Assembly: GCF_958298935.1 (NCBI RefSeq)
Contig: NC_084943.1
Coordinates: forward strand, 19,337,001-19,401,000
Direction of reading: 5' to 3'
Length of the DNA stretch: 64,000 bases
Source: Phragmites australis
Lineage: Eukaryota > Streptophyta > Magnoliopsida > Poales > Poaceae
How positions within the stretch are numbered: the stretch's first letter is position 1; every line of letters begins with the position of its first letter. A model generated the notes under the pieces. The model was not told where the DNA came from. It made no database searches and saw only the letters and a program-made list of their open reading frames with translations. Shown in pieces: positions 23,301 to 35,140 of this stretch. Position numbers and translations under genes: made by a program.

Positions 23301-24020
23301 TTACTCCATAGTGTGTTTGGTGTTTGGTACACCGTCAAAGTGTTGTAGTGGTCTATGCTAGAGTGGTGTGGTGGTTTAGAGGTTTTGTAGTCCTTATGGT
23401 CTATAGGACCCTAGAAGTTTTGGAAGTCTGTAGAGAAAAGGTAGTTTTGGGCAGTTCAGATGGGTGAGTGGAGGGCCCTCACAATGCCTGCTCTGCATTG
23501 CTGAGTGAGGATTGCCTGAGTGTTAGGGTTACGGCTCAACTATCCATATTCGAAGTAAGTAATTGAATGAGGGATGGATTGGCCCTCATGCCCTGCATTC
23601 TAACTATTCGCTCTTGATATATCGTAGGGGTGGATCTTTGTGTGCCTTGCCCTATAGACTGGAGTGGAGACGTTTCAACCTGACCTTAGCTTGGTGTAGG
23701 GTGAACCCTGTGATGCAGAGGCAATTTTATGCCGATCGTGGTGATGTGAAGATAGTGGGAACCGAGTGGAGTCCCGAGAGGTTATGAGCAGTGTTTGCAG
23801 CCATGTTGCGTAGGGGTGAGAGCTAGTTGTTTTGAGGCCTAGTGTCTAAGCCTGAGAGCTTGCGCTTTGGGTTGGTTTGGGTGAAGTGTTTTGCATGAAG
23901 CCATAGAGATTTTGTAGTGTTATTTGTATGCCCGTTTGTTTGCAGTAGCCTTAACGTCTACGTCTTGTTTTTGAGTGGTTTTGGGGTTAGCTTGGTAGAG
24001 CGGTCCACAAGCTCTAAAAA
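20344..24020 (+). mobile_element. Gypsy-type LTR-like sequence, 3' end not found
   Basis: TGTAACACCC at 20344 is a typical start of grass gypsy LTRs. The 3.5 kb that follows has the layout of the other LTRs here: a leader with GGCCCAGCC-type GC-rich sequence, then a long AT-rich tract, then a patch at 23550-23800 like the LTR sequence at 16830-17220. I find no matching CA end or target duplication, so it is truncated or rearranged. The right limit is a guess. Confidence 0.45.
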
Positions 24021-25629
24021 TAGCAGTTGTGTTGCAGGAGTTGGCTGCGTTAGTGCGATGCAAGTAGAGTGCTACCTTTCCTAAGCCACGCTGCTCTCCG
24101 GCCGAGCCGTGTTCTCGTTGCCACATCGAGGGGCACCAGCGAGCCTTGCTGGTTGCAGATGAAGGGCGCTACCCTGATGCCCCATGGCCACGCTGACGCT
24201 TGTGGCTGTTTCGTCCACAGTGGGCTGCCGCTCGTGGCCACGCCGTCCATGCCGCTCGCTGAATTCTGCAGGCTGCGCCACTTCACCACCGGGCCAGAGC
24301 CCTGTTGGCCGCATGCCACCGAGACCGTTGCGTCCAAGAAAGAGGAGGCCAAGGCTCTGTTGCATCACTAAGCCACCGTTCGCGCACCAGGAGGACCGGA
24401 TGGAGGCCAACCCGCGTCGAGGCCCTGCCGTACAGGGCCGCAGCGCCCTGACTTCGCCATCAGCAAGGTATGACATCACGCCGTCAAGCTTATCCTGGTC
24501 GTGCCGCGTGCTCTCTCCTTTTGATCTCTATGATGTCCGACCATCGCGCCGAGGAGCTTGTGCTTGTCCCCAGCCATTGCGCGGTGGTGCTACCGCCCGT
24601 CGCTGGCCGATTTTTGCACCATGCTCAGCCTAACCCCTTGTTTTTCCTTGGGCAGTAAAGCAAAGTCAGGGAGCCTCTGACAGTGCTTCTATCATTTTGT
24701 GAAGCTTGCGTGTGTGCTTGCCGTTGTGCCTTGCCAGCCCGACCGTCGTGCTGTCTCTCTATCTGTGCGTGCCATTGTGCCGCCTATGCTTGCTGTTGTG
24801 CCTAATTGGTGGCCCGGTTGTCGCATGCTCTGTCTATGTGGTGTTCTGGGTGCCGTTGTGCTTGATCCTGAAGCCCGACTACTATCACATTGGTCTTTTT
24901 TCTCTCATTGTTGCAGACTAGCAGGTTGTGGAATCCATGCTTCAGCCTCACGCCATCGATGCCCGTGCTCCGGATGTCACCGTTGAAGCCTTCGTGCTCC
25001 AGTCTGCCGTCGTAGCCTGTGTCGTGGCTACGCCGTTGAAGACACACATCCCAGCTGCTACATCTTGGTCGCTGTCCTGGTCATGGCTAGTATATGTGTG
25101 TGTCTGTTTGCTATTGGGATGATCATTCTCTCTGTGTTGATGCCATGAGATATGTGCTTAATGTACCCATTGTCAGTTCAGCTGGTGGTGACCACAGGTT
25201 GTGGTGGTTCTGTCACTCTGATGATCTTTGGCTATAATTGACTACCGGCTGTTTATGCTAATGATAAGCATGTGGCCATTGCCAGTCTTATATTTGGTGA
25301 AGACCCTCTTTTGTACATCACCTGTTACTATTGTTAAGCTGGGCTTCTTCCTATGAGCTTTCTCTGTTGGCCCTTAATGATGAATGCCCTATTACATGTC
25401 ACTTGTTGCTGAAAGCTTGTCTGTCCAGAACTATACGTGGGAGATGATTTATATCTTCCATGGTATTTGTCGCTCATTAGTGATTACACTGCCTATGTGG
25501 CTGTCCGATGACGCTTATTTTATAAAACAGAGTACCCTTGTGGCGAGAGCCTGTGTGGCCCATTGTGATCATCACCCACTTGTGTGGCTTTGCCTTTGTG
25601 GCTCAATGCCTATGTGGTTGTCCGATCAT
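24021..25629. other. GC-rich then mixed sequence, unassigned
   Basis: The stretch 24090-25080 is GC-rich, with overlapping open frames on both strands and no recognisable domains, like the GC-rich patches inside the LTRs at 14.2-15.5 and 61.1-61.5 kb. It may be LTR-derived. The rest to 25629 is plain intergenic sequence leading into the potassium-transporter fragment. Confidence 0.35.
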
Positions 25630-26549
25630 GCTGATCGCAGAAAATATATGTGCCACTGCTGGATTGAAAAACCAGAGTCAGATAGCAAATGCATATGGTA
25701 AAATCTTCCCATATCTTTCTCTGTAGAAATTTCACTACTGCAATTCACGTTCCGGCTCTGTTGCTAACATGAGTGTTGTGTAAACAGGTACTGCTGTGAT
25801 AATGGTTATGCTTGTGACAACATTTCTTATGATCCCCATAATGCTGCTGGTGTGGCGCAGCCACTGGACCTTGGTCATTCTTTTCACTGCGCTGTCATTG
25901 GTCATTGAAATTCCGTACTTCTCTGCTATCGTGCGGAAGATCGATCGGGGTGCCTGGGTTCCTCTTGTGTTTGCTACCGCCTTCCTCATCATCATGTATG
26001 TATGGCACTATGGTACACTAAACTAAAGCGCTATGAATTTGAGATGCACAACAAGGTGTCCATGGCATGGATCCTAGGCCATGGTCCAAGCCTTGGTCTG
26101 GTCAGGGTCCCCGGTGTAGGCCTGGTGTACACAGAGATGGCAACTGGTGTTCCTCACCAACCTTTCAGCGATCCACTCCACTCTGGTATTCGTACGTGTT
26201 AAAGTACCTTCCTGTGGCACCTAATGAAAAGTTCCTTGTGAAGCGAATCGGTCCAAGAATTTCCACATGTTCTGATGCGTGGCGCCGTATGGCTACAAGG
26301 AGTACATCCACAAAAGATGACGACGTTGAGCAGATGCTCTTCAACAACCTGCTGCTCTTCGTCCGGCTGGAGAGTATGATGGAAGAGTAGACGGACTCTG
26401 ATGAGTACAGCACCTGTGGGCTGAACCAGGCAAGCAACGCGAATCCAAGAAGCAACGGCATCAGAACCGGTTCTAACATGGAGCTCAGCTACACATCCGA
26501 TGACTCCATTATACAGGTCCAATCCCGAAATCAAGCCGGGAACAAACAG
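25630..26549 (+). pseudogene. HAK/KUP/KT potassium transporter fragment, disrupted
   Basis: HAK proteins are plasma- or vacuolar-membrane K+ transporters with 10-14 membrane segments. Sequence to 25697 encodes the conserved TAGLKNQSQIANAYG. A GT-AG intron (25698-25787) is spliced in the correct phase to [22 protein letters not shown]. Further HAK signatures follow ([79 protein letters not shown]). A small ACTAA duplication near 26020 shifts the frame, a deletion follows GVPH near 26160, and a TAG follows MMEE at 26388. The exon ends at a plausible donor at 26550. Exons for the first eight or so membrane segments and the C-terminal tail are missing. This is a fragment of a decayed gene. Confidence 0.85.
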
Positions 26550-28017
26550 GTAATGTCGTCGGGCCGATCACCATAAAAAAACTCAAGCTGGAGAATGGTG
26601 CAGTATGCACCCATGCATCCCAAATTGGTCCTCAACAGAGTTTACTCCCATTAATAATACTCCCACTAACTTACATTTAAAATTTAAACATCTGATCCCA
26701 CGTATGTTATTTTAGACTTTTGATTATGAATTAAGGTAGTTGCCAGACCCTGTCAACCGTTCCCCAAAGACCAAGCTTTACAGAGTAAAGAACATTAGAG
26801 CAGCCAAAAATAAGCAAGAAATGGTTGCCATTGCTCCAGATAGCACAACAAAATTGAGGGGCGAAGATGATGGAAATAGAAGAGGAAGGAAGGGTAAATT
26901 GGACAAGTTCTCATCTTCTCTCCTATTAGGTAGGACAATGTTATTTTAAATTTTAAACACTTTAAACAACTTCTTCCAAAGTGTGGCACGCATTCATTTT
27001 TTAGTGGAAAATGTCTGAGCTACAAGTGCGGGAAGATATGAATTTAGGGAAAAAAGATGGAAGGTACATTAATTTTATTCCGAAGATTGGATCAATTGGG
27101 TTGAACCTACTGTTGCCCCTGAAGGAAATAGCTTCTGCTCATGGACCAAAAGCACCTTCATGAGATCTATAGTTGATGGTGGATCAAGGAGAGAGAAGGC
27201 ATTGCTGTGTCAGGTGAGGATGGTGTTGAGAAGGAGAGGAGAAGGAGAAAGAGAATGATGACAATGAGGAGGAAGTGGTCGATGGTGAATGCTTTCGAGT
27301 TGGAGTGACCTGCACAAAAGGTAACATCATGTCATTTCCAAGATGTATATGTAGCACTGGACTATGAGGGTTGCTAGCAGTTGACAATGCCAATAAAGAG
27401 ATGGATGGATCAGGATATCAAAGAACAAATCTAGAAATCAAATTAACCAATGAGTGGGATTATATGTGTAAGCATACTTGTTCTGATCTCACAAGGTTCA
27501 TGTGTATCATAAAAATCCAAGTTCGGAAACTAGAGTAAGACAATATTAATGTTCGTAAATGTGTGCAGCAATGTTCTCTTAGATTTTCTAATATTCCAAT
27601 CCTAGGGTTGGTAGTGCTCATGTGTATTGCTAGGGTTGACACCACAACAATGAGCTACAACGCTATTTGGTTGGTTTAAGCCCTTTTAAGGGCGACCATG
27701 TGTAAATGTGGCTATCAATAGTGAATATGAGGATAATGATAACGCTCTAGCTTTTCTAACATTCCAATCCTAGAGTTGGTAGTGCTCTTGTGTATTGCGA
27801 GGTTTCACATCACACATATGAGCTACAACACCTTGGTTTCAACTTTTTTAAGGGCGACCATGCATGGGTAAATGTTCTAAGTAAATTTGTCTACCAATTA
27901 AATATAAGAATAATGAAATATATGGTGGAAATATGTTGCACCATAGTTGTGTTTATGTGATAAACACTAGCAGCAAAAGATCAAAATTTCTTATGTGTGG
28001 ATTTCCCGTGCACACAC
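26550..28017. repeat. Left part of the repeat mosaic
   Basis: No gene is recognised. The 27180-27510 segment is similar, in inverted orientation, to 40370-40740 and partly to 40970-41160. A block near 27590 repeats at 27760 (offset 168 bases). The block ending near 28017 (GTGATAAACACTAGCA...) recurs at about 31.7, 33.3, 34.0 and 38.1 kb. Confidence 0.6.
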
Positions 28018-30086
28018 TGTAACACCTAGTTTTTCCCTGTTTAGATAGATTATGAAATTTTCACTAAAAAATTGAATTTTTTATTAAATAAAGCCAAACT
28101 CAAATGGAAGTAGTTATATTGAGCTATGTATATCAAATTCACTCCAATTCAAAATTTTCTAAAAGCAAACCATGCATTAAATTGAGAATGAGGCATTTTA
28201 GGTTTTATTGTATTTTTGTGTGGATAGTTCATAATTTGAACTGAGGTTCAAATCCCTCTTTAAATCAATTCCCAAATCAATCTCGAATCTAGAATTTCTC
28301 GGGCTTAATCTCTCTCTTTAAATCTCATGGCCCAGCCCACAAAACCATTTCTTTTTTCCTTCTTTTATTATTATTTTTTTCCTCTCCACGCTGACTTGTA
28401 GACCTGATGCTACTTTAGCACATCCTCCCACATCCCGATTCTCTCATCTGAATCGTGCCGCACCCTGTTCTGACCTACACTGCGTAGCGCTGTGCAAAGG
28501 TTGAGGTGTTATGATCAAAGTGTGCAAAGATTGATTAAGTTAAGATGTTTGAAATCTTGAAGTGGTTTTTTAATTATTGTTATTCACTTATTTATTATTT
28601 ATTTTTTAAATGTTTTTACTTAAATATTGTTTTATACAAAAGAAATATATTGTAATATTATTGTTAAATCTTCATATACATATTATTTCTTCACAACTTG
28701 CTAAATACGATATGTGTTCACTTATGCTATCACTAAACACACAGTTGAAAAAACTGTTGAAGAGTTCGCTGAGGATGGATCATTCTAACATGCTTTCTAC
28801 GTCGGTTTCATCTGTGGAGTCGTCCTGAAGGATTAGAGTCTATATAGATCCACTGCAGTTTCATTTGAATCTTGACCCTTGAATGTCACTTTTGTAAGAT
28901 GTTTAATGATGATTAAGTGTGATATTGTAATAATATTCATCTATGAAGTCACTATACGTTGGGGTTGGACTCAGCACATAGATGAGATTGGTCTTTTCCT
29001 TGGACCGATCTTGACAACCAAATAGTTGTGCCGTTGTGCTAAGCCAACCTTGTGCAACTATATATTCCTTGTTATGGGCAAGGACTTGACCCTCATCTAT
29101 CCTTGATGTCACTTGATGATCTCCCAGAGGGCAGAGGGTAGCCGGAACCAGGAGAAGACCAAGGAATCTGGGTGATGCTTGTGATCCGGCTGTAGGCTAT
29201 AATCTATGTGGAAGATCAGGAGCCCCTATTGTATTCTTGTGGTGAAAGTCTTGTGAAGAAGGAAGGGATAAGGAGTCTTGTTATGATTCGCTTCACCAAA
29301 CCAGATGATTGGAGGCTGAGTATATCATGTGGGTATGTTGTACAACATATCTTTAGAGTATAAATCTATTCAAATATTCATGTACATGGTCATGAACATG
29401 TGAAGTTCCGGCCACAGAATGGTTGGACTCATGGCGTGTGTATCCTTGATGTGTGAGTGGGTTGGGTGCCCGTGTTTTGGAGAATTCTGGCTTGGTGCCA
29501 TGGTTTGGTGGACTAGGTGTCCATCAACTTAAAAGATAGGGGCTGTAGGGATGGATATGCCTTCCCTAGAACCACAACCCCTTAATTTTAACATAAAACT
29601 TGGACTTATTTGGTCAAATGCTTTGAATTGCGTGTTACACCTAATCAACCGTATAAACTTGCTTTGTGCTCAAACTACGTCTTATGGTTTATCCCTGGAT
29701 TAAATCCCTTAAGCATCTATCAACTCTTGTTAGGATTTACTAAGTACCTTCCGTACTCATTCTTTCTTGTTGTTCAGATGAGGAGCTGGACTACAACTTC
29801 ACCCAAGAGGATGACGATGAGTAGAAAACTAAGGCAATGTCCTCACTCAGGTTACATGTGGCATTGGACTTATCCATCCTTATGTTACTATCTCTTCAAT
29901 TTGACCGGTTGGCCATGGATGTGATGAATCATATGCTCTAAGACCTTTGTAAGTCTTATCTCCACGGAGATATTGTAATAATCGTGGTATGACTATGTTG
30001 CTATTCTATTGTTATCTATGCATATCAGCTACTATTCGAGGGACTGATACAGGAGGCATAGGGAAACCTAAAAACAGGGTCCTACA
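28018..30086 (+). mobile_element. Solo LTR, gypsy-type, 2.07 kb
   Basis: It starts TGTAACACCTAG and ends GGGTCCTACA. The flanks are CACAC (28013-28017) and CACTC (30087-30091), a one-mismatch 5-bp duplication. Joining the flanks restores a sequence like the uninterrupted repeat copies at 33.3 and 34.1 kb, which supports the boundaries. No coding sequence or internal region is seen. Confidence 0.65.
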
Positions 30087-32439
30087 CACTCACCATAAAC
30101 ATAATGATCGTAAATGCAGAGAATGACAATATTTTTGAAACAAAAAATTGTGTTTTCAGGTCTTCTAGACCATTATAGTTCTTGGTCCTTTGGAGTTTGG
30201 ATCTTTGTGTGGGCGCTGACACACACATTTCAATAGGGCTCTCCCCAACTATTCTCATATAGGGATGATGATCTAGCAATCAGTGCCTCTAATGTCTTCT
30301 CCCTATGCTCCAGGAAGGCAGTGGCAAACCCCGGATTTGGAACTTGGGTATTCCAAATTAAAAAATGTTCAATTGAAAATATGAAAAGTCCATGATAGCA
30401 AGATTTGGACCAAGGGACCAGAAGTGGCATCTCTAGAGCATGAGGGGTGTGAGCTCTCCCTAGGTGAAGACTGAGATCGAGAGGATAGAGAAGGATCAGG
30501 GTGAAGTACAGGTTGAGGGACCTGTATGGTGGCAAGAGTGTGGATCTAGCCATCGACCTTGCCGAAGAACTCATTTTCAATCTAGAGCTTGATCTTGTGG
30601 AAATATGTGGTCTAGCATATGAGGACACCATCCACGACAGCGGAATGTTATCAAAGAAGTTGAATTGGAGGCTAAGGAAGTTATTCTAGCAGTAGCGTTA
30701 TTGCTTGGCAAGGGCTGAGGTGCATATAATGTCAAGGATCGGGAGGCGAATGAGGTGCATATTTCTTTCCAACTTGGAACTAGAAGTACCAAAATGTATG
30801 TAAGACATCACCCATCTCTATTATAGGGCAATCAATAGTATGCTTTGATTAATTGAGCAAAAGAAACACTGTTGATCTAGATATTTCAAAGTGTGGCATA
30901 CTCATTTCCTGGAAGTAATTGTGTTTTAAAAAAGTGTGGTAAAATATTTTTTTTTGATGGCTCCCACACAACATGCACATAAGAGCTACCCATGGTGGGT
31001 TAACTGGGGAGTCAGTCTAGAAGTGAGATTCCTAGGTTGAGGGTGGTTGTCATCATCATCGGAGCGGGATAGGGTAGCAACTAAGCAGTGGGACACCGTC
31101 GTTCTGGTTCTTGCTAGCAGAGGTGGTAGAAATGGAGGCACACATGCAGCACTTTAACAAAGACATCCCTATCCTAACATTCCCCAGGCACTCGCCAAGA
31201 AGCTTACGGCCACCCCAACCATGTTGGTGAGATTGCCATCTAGCCTAAGGTGTCGAACTAGTTCCAAAATTGGCATCAGTACTTGTGTCATGATAAGATG
31301 AATAGAGAAAGGTAGGCACTAGGGAAGGTGACGCTGTTGGAGGCCGACTGGCAGCATCTAGACTCATTTAGGGCTCAACTGTTTGCCACTGTGCATGCAA
31401 CATCCTCCTCAAGTAAGAACCCATGGTGGATGGCCAGGTCAAGTTTGAAGCTAAGTCAACTAGAGATGGCACATGATAAATTGTTGCCTCTTTTCTATCT
31501 CACATGACATTTGAAAGAAGTAATGTGCATGTGTAATACCATGTTCACAAATGAGCTACAACACTATTGGTTTTGTTGCAGCCTTTTTAAGAGTGACCAT
31601 GGATACATCTGCTGAGTAAATGTGTCTACCATTATTGAATAAGCACACCTGTGTTGCACCACATTTGTATTTGTGTGATGAACACAAGCATCAAAAGATT
31701 AAAACTTCTTGTGTGAACATTTCATTTGTGCACTCTCCATTAACATATGACCACAAAAGCATAGAACATCTTTTTTATGTACAAAAAAATGATTAATATC
31801 TATTAAGGTTTAAGACTTGCTCAACAATAATCTTGAAAAGCAAAAGTGGGCTACATCATAACCAGCATCGAACACAGAAGCAAAGATGGGCACACCACCA
31901 TATCGCCCTATATGTGCATTAGATAACCCAATGTATACAATCTAGTAGGTGATATATTATTGTCTAATCAAATCACCTCTGACCTGCACAAAAGCCAAAT
32001 CCTAGAGACACTAGAAATAAATAGTAGCTTCAATGCAATTGCATGGTAGCTTCTCTGGCCAAATGTCATCCCACATGCCAAACATGATTTCGAAAGGTTG
32101 ATGAGGACTATCATGTATGCCTCTAGTCCCATCACACGGTACCACACTTTCATACACATGTAGCACCTTGCTTGCACTTCTGGTTGCAATACTCTGATCC
32201 AATAAGAAATGTTTTTTGAGGGGAAAACTGTGGGGGAAACCTCTATTGTGGTATATTAATATTATTAATTAAAAAAGGTTAGAAAGATGTACAAAGCCTA
32301 AAAATAGGCACCAACTGAAGAAAGAAAAGGAGAAGAAATCCAATGTTAGTTAGCATCCTTACTCACTTGAATGGACATCTAAGAATATACTGAGCATGCC
32401 ACAAAATGAACCCTAACACCAACAAATTTGCTACATACA
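30087..32439. repeat. Repeat mosaic, middle part
   Basis: No gene is recognised. The block at 30840-30950 is similar to 36510-36620 (GAGCAAAAGAAA..., CAAAGTGTGGCATAC). The block at 31540-31760 repeats sequence from 27.8-28.0 and 37.9-38.15 kb. The stretch 31000-31480 looks unrelated to its neighbours and could be a separate insert. Confidence 0.5.
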
Positions 32440-32645
32440 TGAAGCTTTCCTTAAACTAACCATGCCCTTTCTATATGAAGGATATTTCCACAATAATGAA
32501 ATAAAGTTGTTGTATTCATCTAAGGAAGGACCTTAAGCAACCTAATGAATGCGGGTTTTAACATGCCTTTGCATAGACCTATTACACCCTCTGCAAATAC
32601 AGAAGATGCCAAAAGAGTTTCCTAGACAATCAAATTGAAATATTA
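32440..32645 (-). pseudogene. Degenerate copy of the PDS5-like exon
   Basis: This is aligned by eye with 38400-38640 and 34190-34420 (shared ACTAACCATGCCCTT, CCACAATAATG, TTGTATTCATCTAA and GGTTTTAAC blocks). It is the most decayed copy and no frame is open. Confidence 0.45.
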
Positions 32646-32910
32646 AGTGAAGACAATGAGAATTTGTTATTAATGTGAATGCCATATGAATGAAATTTCT
32701 TGTGCAAATGATCATATATGTGAAGATATTTTCTATGTGTTCATGCGACTAATAACTGGAATGAGCACCATTGAATTAATTAATATGCATAACTCACTAC
32801 GACGAGTACTATTTTTTCTTTTAGAAAACAACGTGATAATTAAATGATCAATTACTAGTGAGCTTAAAGTCGAGCGTGTCTCTAACAAATGTGCTATTAT
32901 GGGTCAAATG

Positions 32911-33180
32911 AGCTTTTTGATTATTAGAAGAATGAAGCTAGAAAATCTCACCAAATTCATTATGATGTTTTTGCAACAAGCCGGTCATTGGATCATAACC
33001 AAGTTGATGGGGAAGAATCTTTGGAAGATGAAGAAGAGGATGACTTCCTGAAAGAATTTAAGGTTGCAAACTTTGAATACATAGATGAAGCAAAGGCTTT
33101 AGCACCAACTAAAGCTGCAAAATCTGACATGGCAAACTATTGGGATGAATAATTAAGGGATAGATACGATGGACTTGAAG
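32911..33180 (+). pseudogene. PICKLE-like (CHD3) exon fragment, copy 1
   Basis: PICKLE is a CHD3-type nuclear chromatin remodeller. This copy encodes the stretch after the helicase core: RKSHQIHYD, then LEDEEEDDFLKEFKVANFEYIDE, ANYW and RDRYDGL, matching the motif order of plant PICKLE proteins. Stops and frameshifts break it, including TAA after NYWDE. No helicase, PHD or chromodomain sequence lies nearby, so it is a fragment, not a gene. The next copy starts about 757 bases downstream. Confidence 0.6.
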
Positions 33181-33229
33181 CTAATGTGGGTAAATATACA
33201 GGTGGGTTTTCACATCTTTGCATTTTTCA

Positions 33230-33405
33230 TGCATGTGGAGGAACCACATTACAATTGCAGATCAATTTGTGTAATACACACTAGCAACAAAAGGTCAAAC
33301 TAGCCCATGTGCAATTTATGTGTGCACGCTCGTCACGTAAACTAGAAACTAGCTCGCTAGAACATATATGTAAAAATATATTGAGCATGCCACAAAAGAA
33401 TTAAC
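33230..33405. repeat. Shared repeat block
   Basis: The block GGAGGAACCACA ... ATATATTGAGCATGCCACAAAA is repeated at 33990-34165, with shorter relatives at 31.7, 38.1 and 28.0 kb. It follows each PICKLE-like copy in the tandem pair. Confidence 0.75.
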
Positions 33406-33665
33406 CCTCAGGGTTTATGGTTCATATGCGAATGCCACATGAATAAAATTACTTGTGCAATTGATCTTATATGTGGAAATATTTACTATGTGTTCATGAA
33501 ACTAATATATGGGATGAAAATCATAGATTTAACTAATATGCATAACTCACTGCTACGAGTATGAACTTTTCTTAGAAAACAACACGACAACAAAAATTAT
33601 CTATTACAGTAAGCTTGAAGTCAATTGTGCCTCTAAAAATTATATAAATGAAATTATGAGTCAAA

Positions 33666-33935
33666 GAAGCTTTTTGATGATGAGAATGCTGAAGCTAGAA
33701 AATCTCACCAAATTCATTATGATGATACTGCAACAGGAAGGTCATTGGATCCTAACCAAGTTGATTGGGAAGAATCATTGGAAGATGAAGAAGACGATGA
33801 ATTCCTAAAAGGATTCAAGACTGCATACTTCTAGTACATAGATGAAGCAAAGGCTTTAGCAACAACTGAAGCTACAAACTCTGACTGAGCAAACTACTGA
33901 GATGAATAATTGAGGGATAGATACGATGGATTTGA
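33666..33935 (+). pseudogene. PICKLE-like (CHD3) exon fragment, copy 2
   Basis: This is the best-preserved N-terminal part of the three copies: LFDDENAEARKSHQIHYDD, then LDPNQVDWEESLEDEEDDEFL and YIDEAKAL. TAG, TGA and TAA codons interrupt the later part, at positions where the family has Glu, Trp and Leu codons. It lies within a tandem duplicate of about 757 bases with copy 1. Confidence 0.65.
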
Positions 33936-33989
33936 ATCTAATGTGTGTAAATATTTGGGTGGATTTTCACATCTTTGAATTTTTCATAT

Positions 33990-34165
33990 GTGGAGGAACC
34001 ACAATACAGTTACATATCAATTTGTGTGATAAACATTTGCATCAAAAGGTCAAACTAGCCCATATGAAATTTCTGTATGCACACTCGCCAAGTAAACAAG
34101 AAACTAGCTAACTAGAACATACATGTAAAAATATATTGAGCATGCCACAAAATAATTAATCCTCA
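33990..34165. repeat. Shared repeat block
   Basis: This is the second full copy of the block at 33230-33405. It includes AACTAGAACATACATGTAAA and ends with the ATTGAGCATGCCACAAAA segment. Confidence 0.75.
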
Positions 34166-34189
34166 GCCCAAAAAATTCCAACATCTATG

Positions 34190-34420
34190 CATCTATCTTT
34201 AAATTGAATTTGTAATTTAACTAACCATGTCCTTTCCAGAGGCATCAGCATTGTTCTTTAGCATTTAAAGTATCTCTCCAATAATGCAACGACATTAGTG
34301 TACACATCTAATGGAGTGCCTTTAAGTAACTCAATAAATTTAGGTTTTAATGTGTCTTTACATACACCTATTACCCTCTCTAGAAGAGTCTCTGGAAAGT
34401 CATGTTGAAAATGTTAGGAG
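34190..34420 (-). pseudogene. PDS5-like exon fragment, decayed copy
   Basis: This is similar by eye to 38402-38629 over the whole exon. No frame is open, and several small indels separate it from the better copy. Confidence 0.45.
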
Positions 34421-34429
34421 AACTTTGTT

Positions 34430-35140
34430 GTTAATGGGGAAACATATGGATGAATTTACCTATGCTTCTTTCTAAAGCATGCACAATGCCGGTTCTATGT
34501 GGATACCATAAATCTCCAGATTACAACATTATTATGGTTTCCATACAATAAATGATGTGTTCTGGATGACTCAGGCTGAAATAAAATTAAAAATAACGAA
34601 CAGGATGAGAGTCTTATTGTGCAATTCAAAGAGCTGCTTTGCCCTCATAACTACAATGATGAAGTCCAATTCTATTTGGTTTCTTTTGACATATTTTGAC
34701 TGAGGGAAATTGTGACAAATTTAGCAGGTAAAATAATTGTGTTTACTACACAAGACTATGAGGACAAGGAAATGCATTGACAAGGAAATGCATTGGACTA
34801 AGATCATCGCTTCAACCATTTTAAGGAAATTGTAACTGAACATACAAAGTAAATGTGTTTACTAGAAAACTACAAGAGAGTAAAGAAATGTATCACGCGA
34901 TAATAGTGTTTATGCATTGAACACCGATAACAAAGGCCCAAAACTGTTTGTATGTGCGATTCTTAGTGTGCACTATGACCAATAAAGCATAGATCCAGAC
35001 TAGGACATAATATTTCCTCAAACTAAGATCAAGGTTAAGATCCAAGATTGAGAAAATTCATAAAATCTCACTTCAAATACTATATGTTCAAGAAATACCA
35101 CTCCAAAGGATCCTCTCCATGAAATCTTATCGCCAAGTTT
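34430..35140. repeat. Dispersed duplicate of 38630-39330
   Basis: About 700 bases match in the same order (TATGGTTTCCATACA, ATGACTCAG, ATTTAGCAGGTAAA, GAAATGCATTGGAC, ATTTCCTCAAACTAA, TTCAAGAAATA). Divergence is substantial, so the duplication is old. Confidence 0.65.

Noticed and set aside
24069..24658. Overlapping open frames on both strands
   Set aside because: GC-rich LTR-like sequence with no domain. I could not link it to the HAK fragment downstream.
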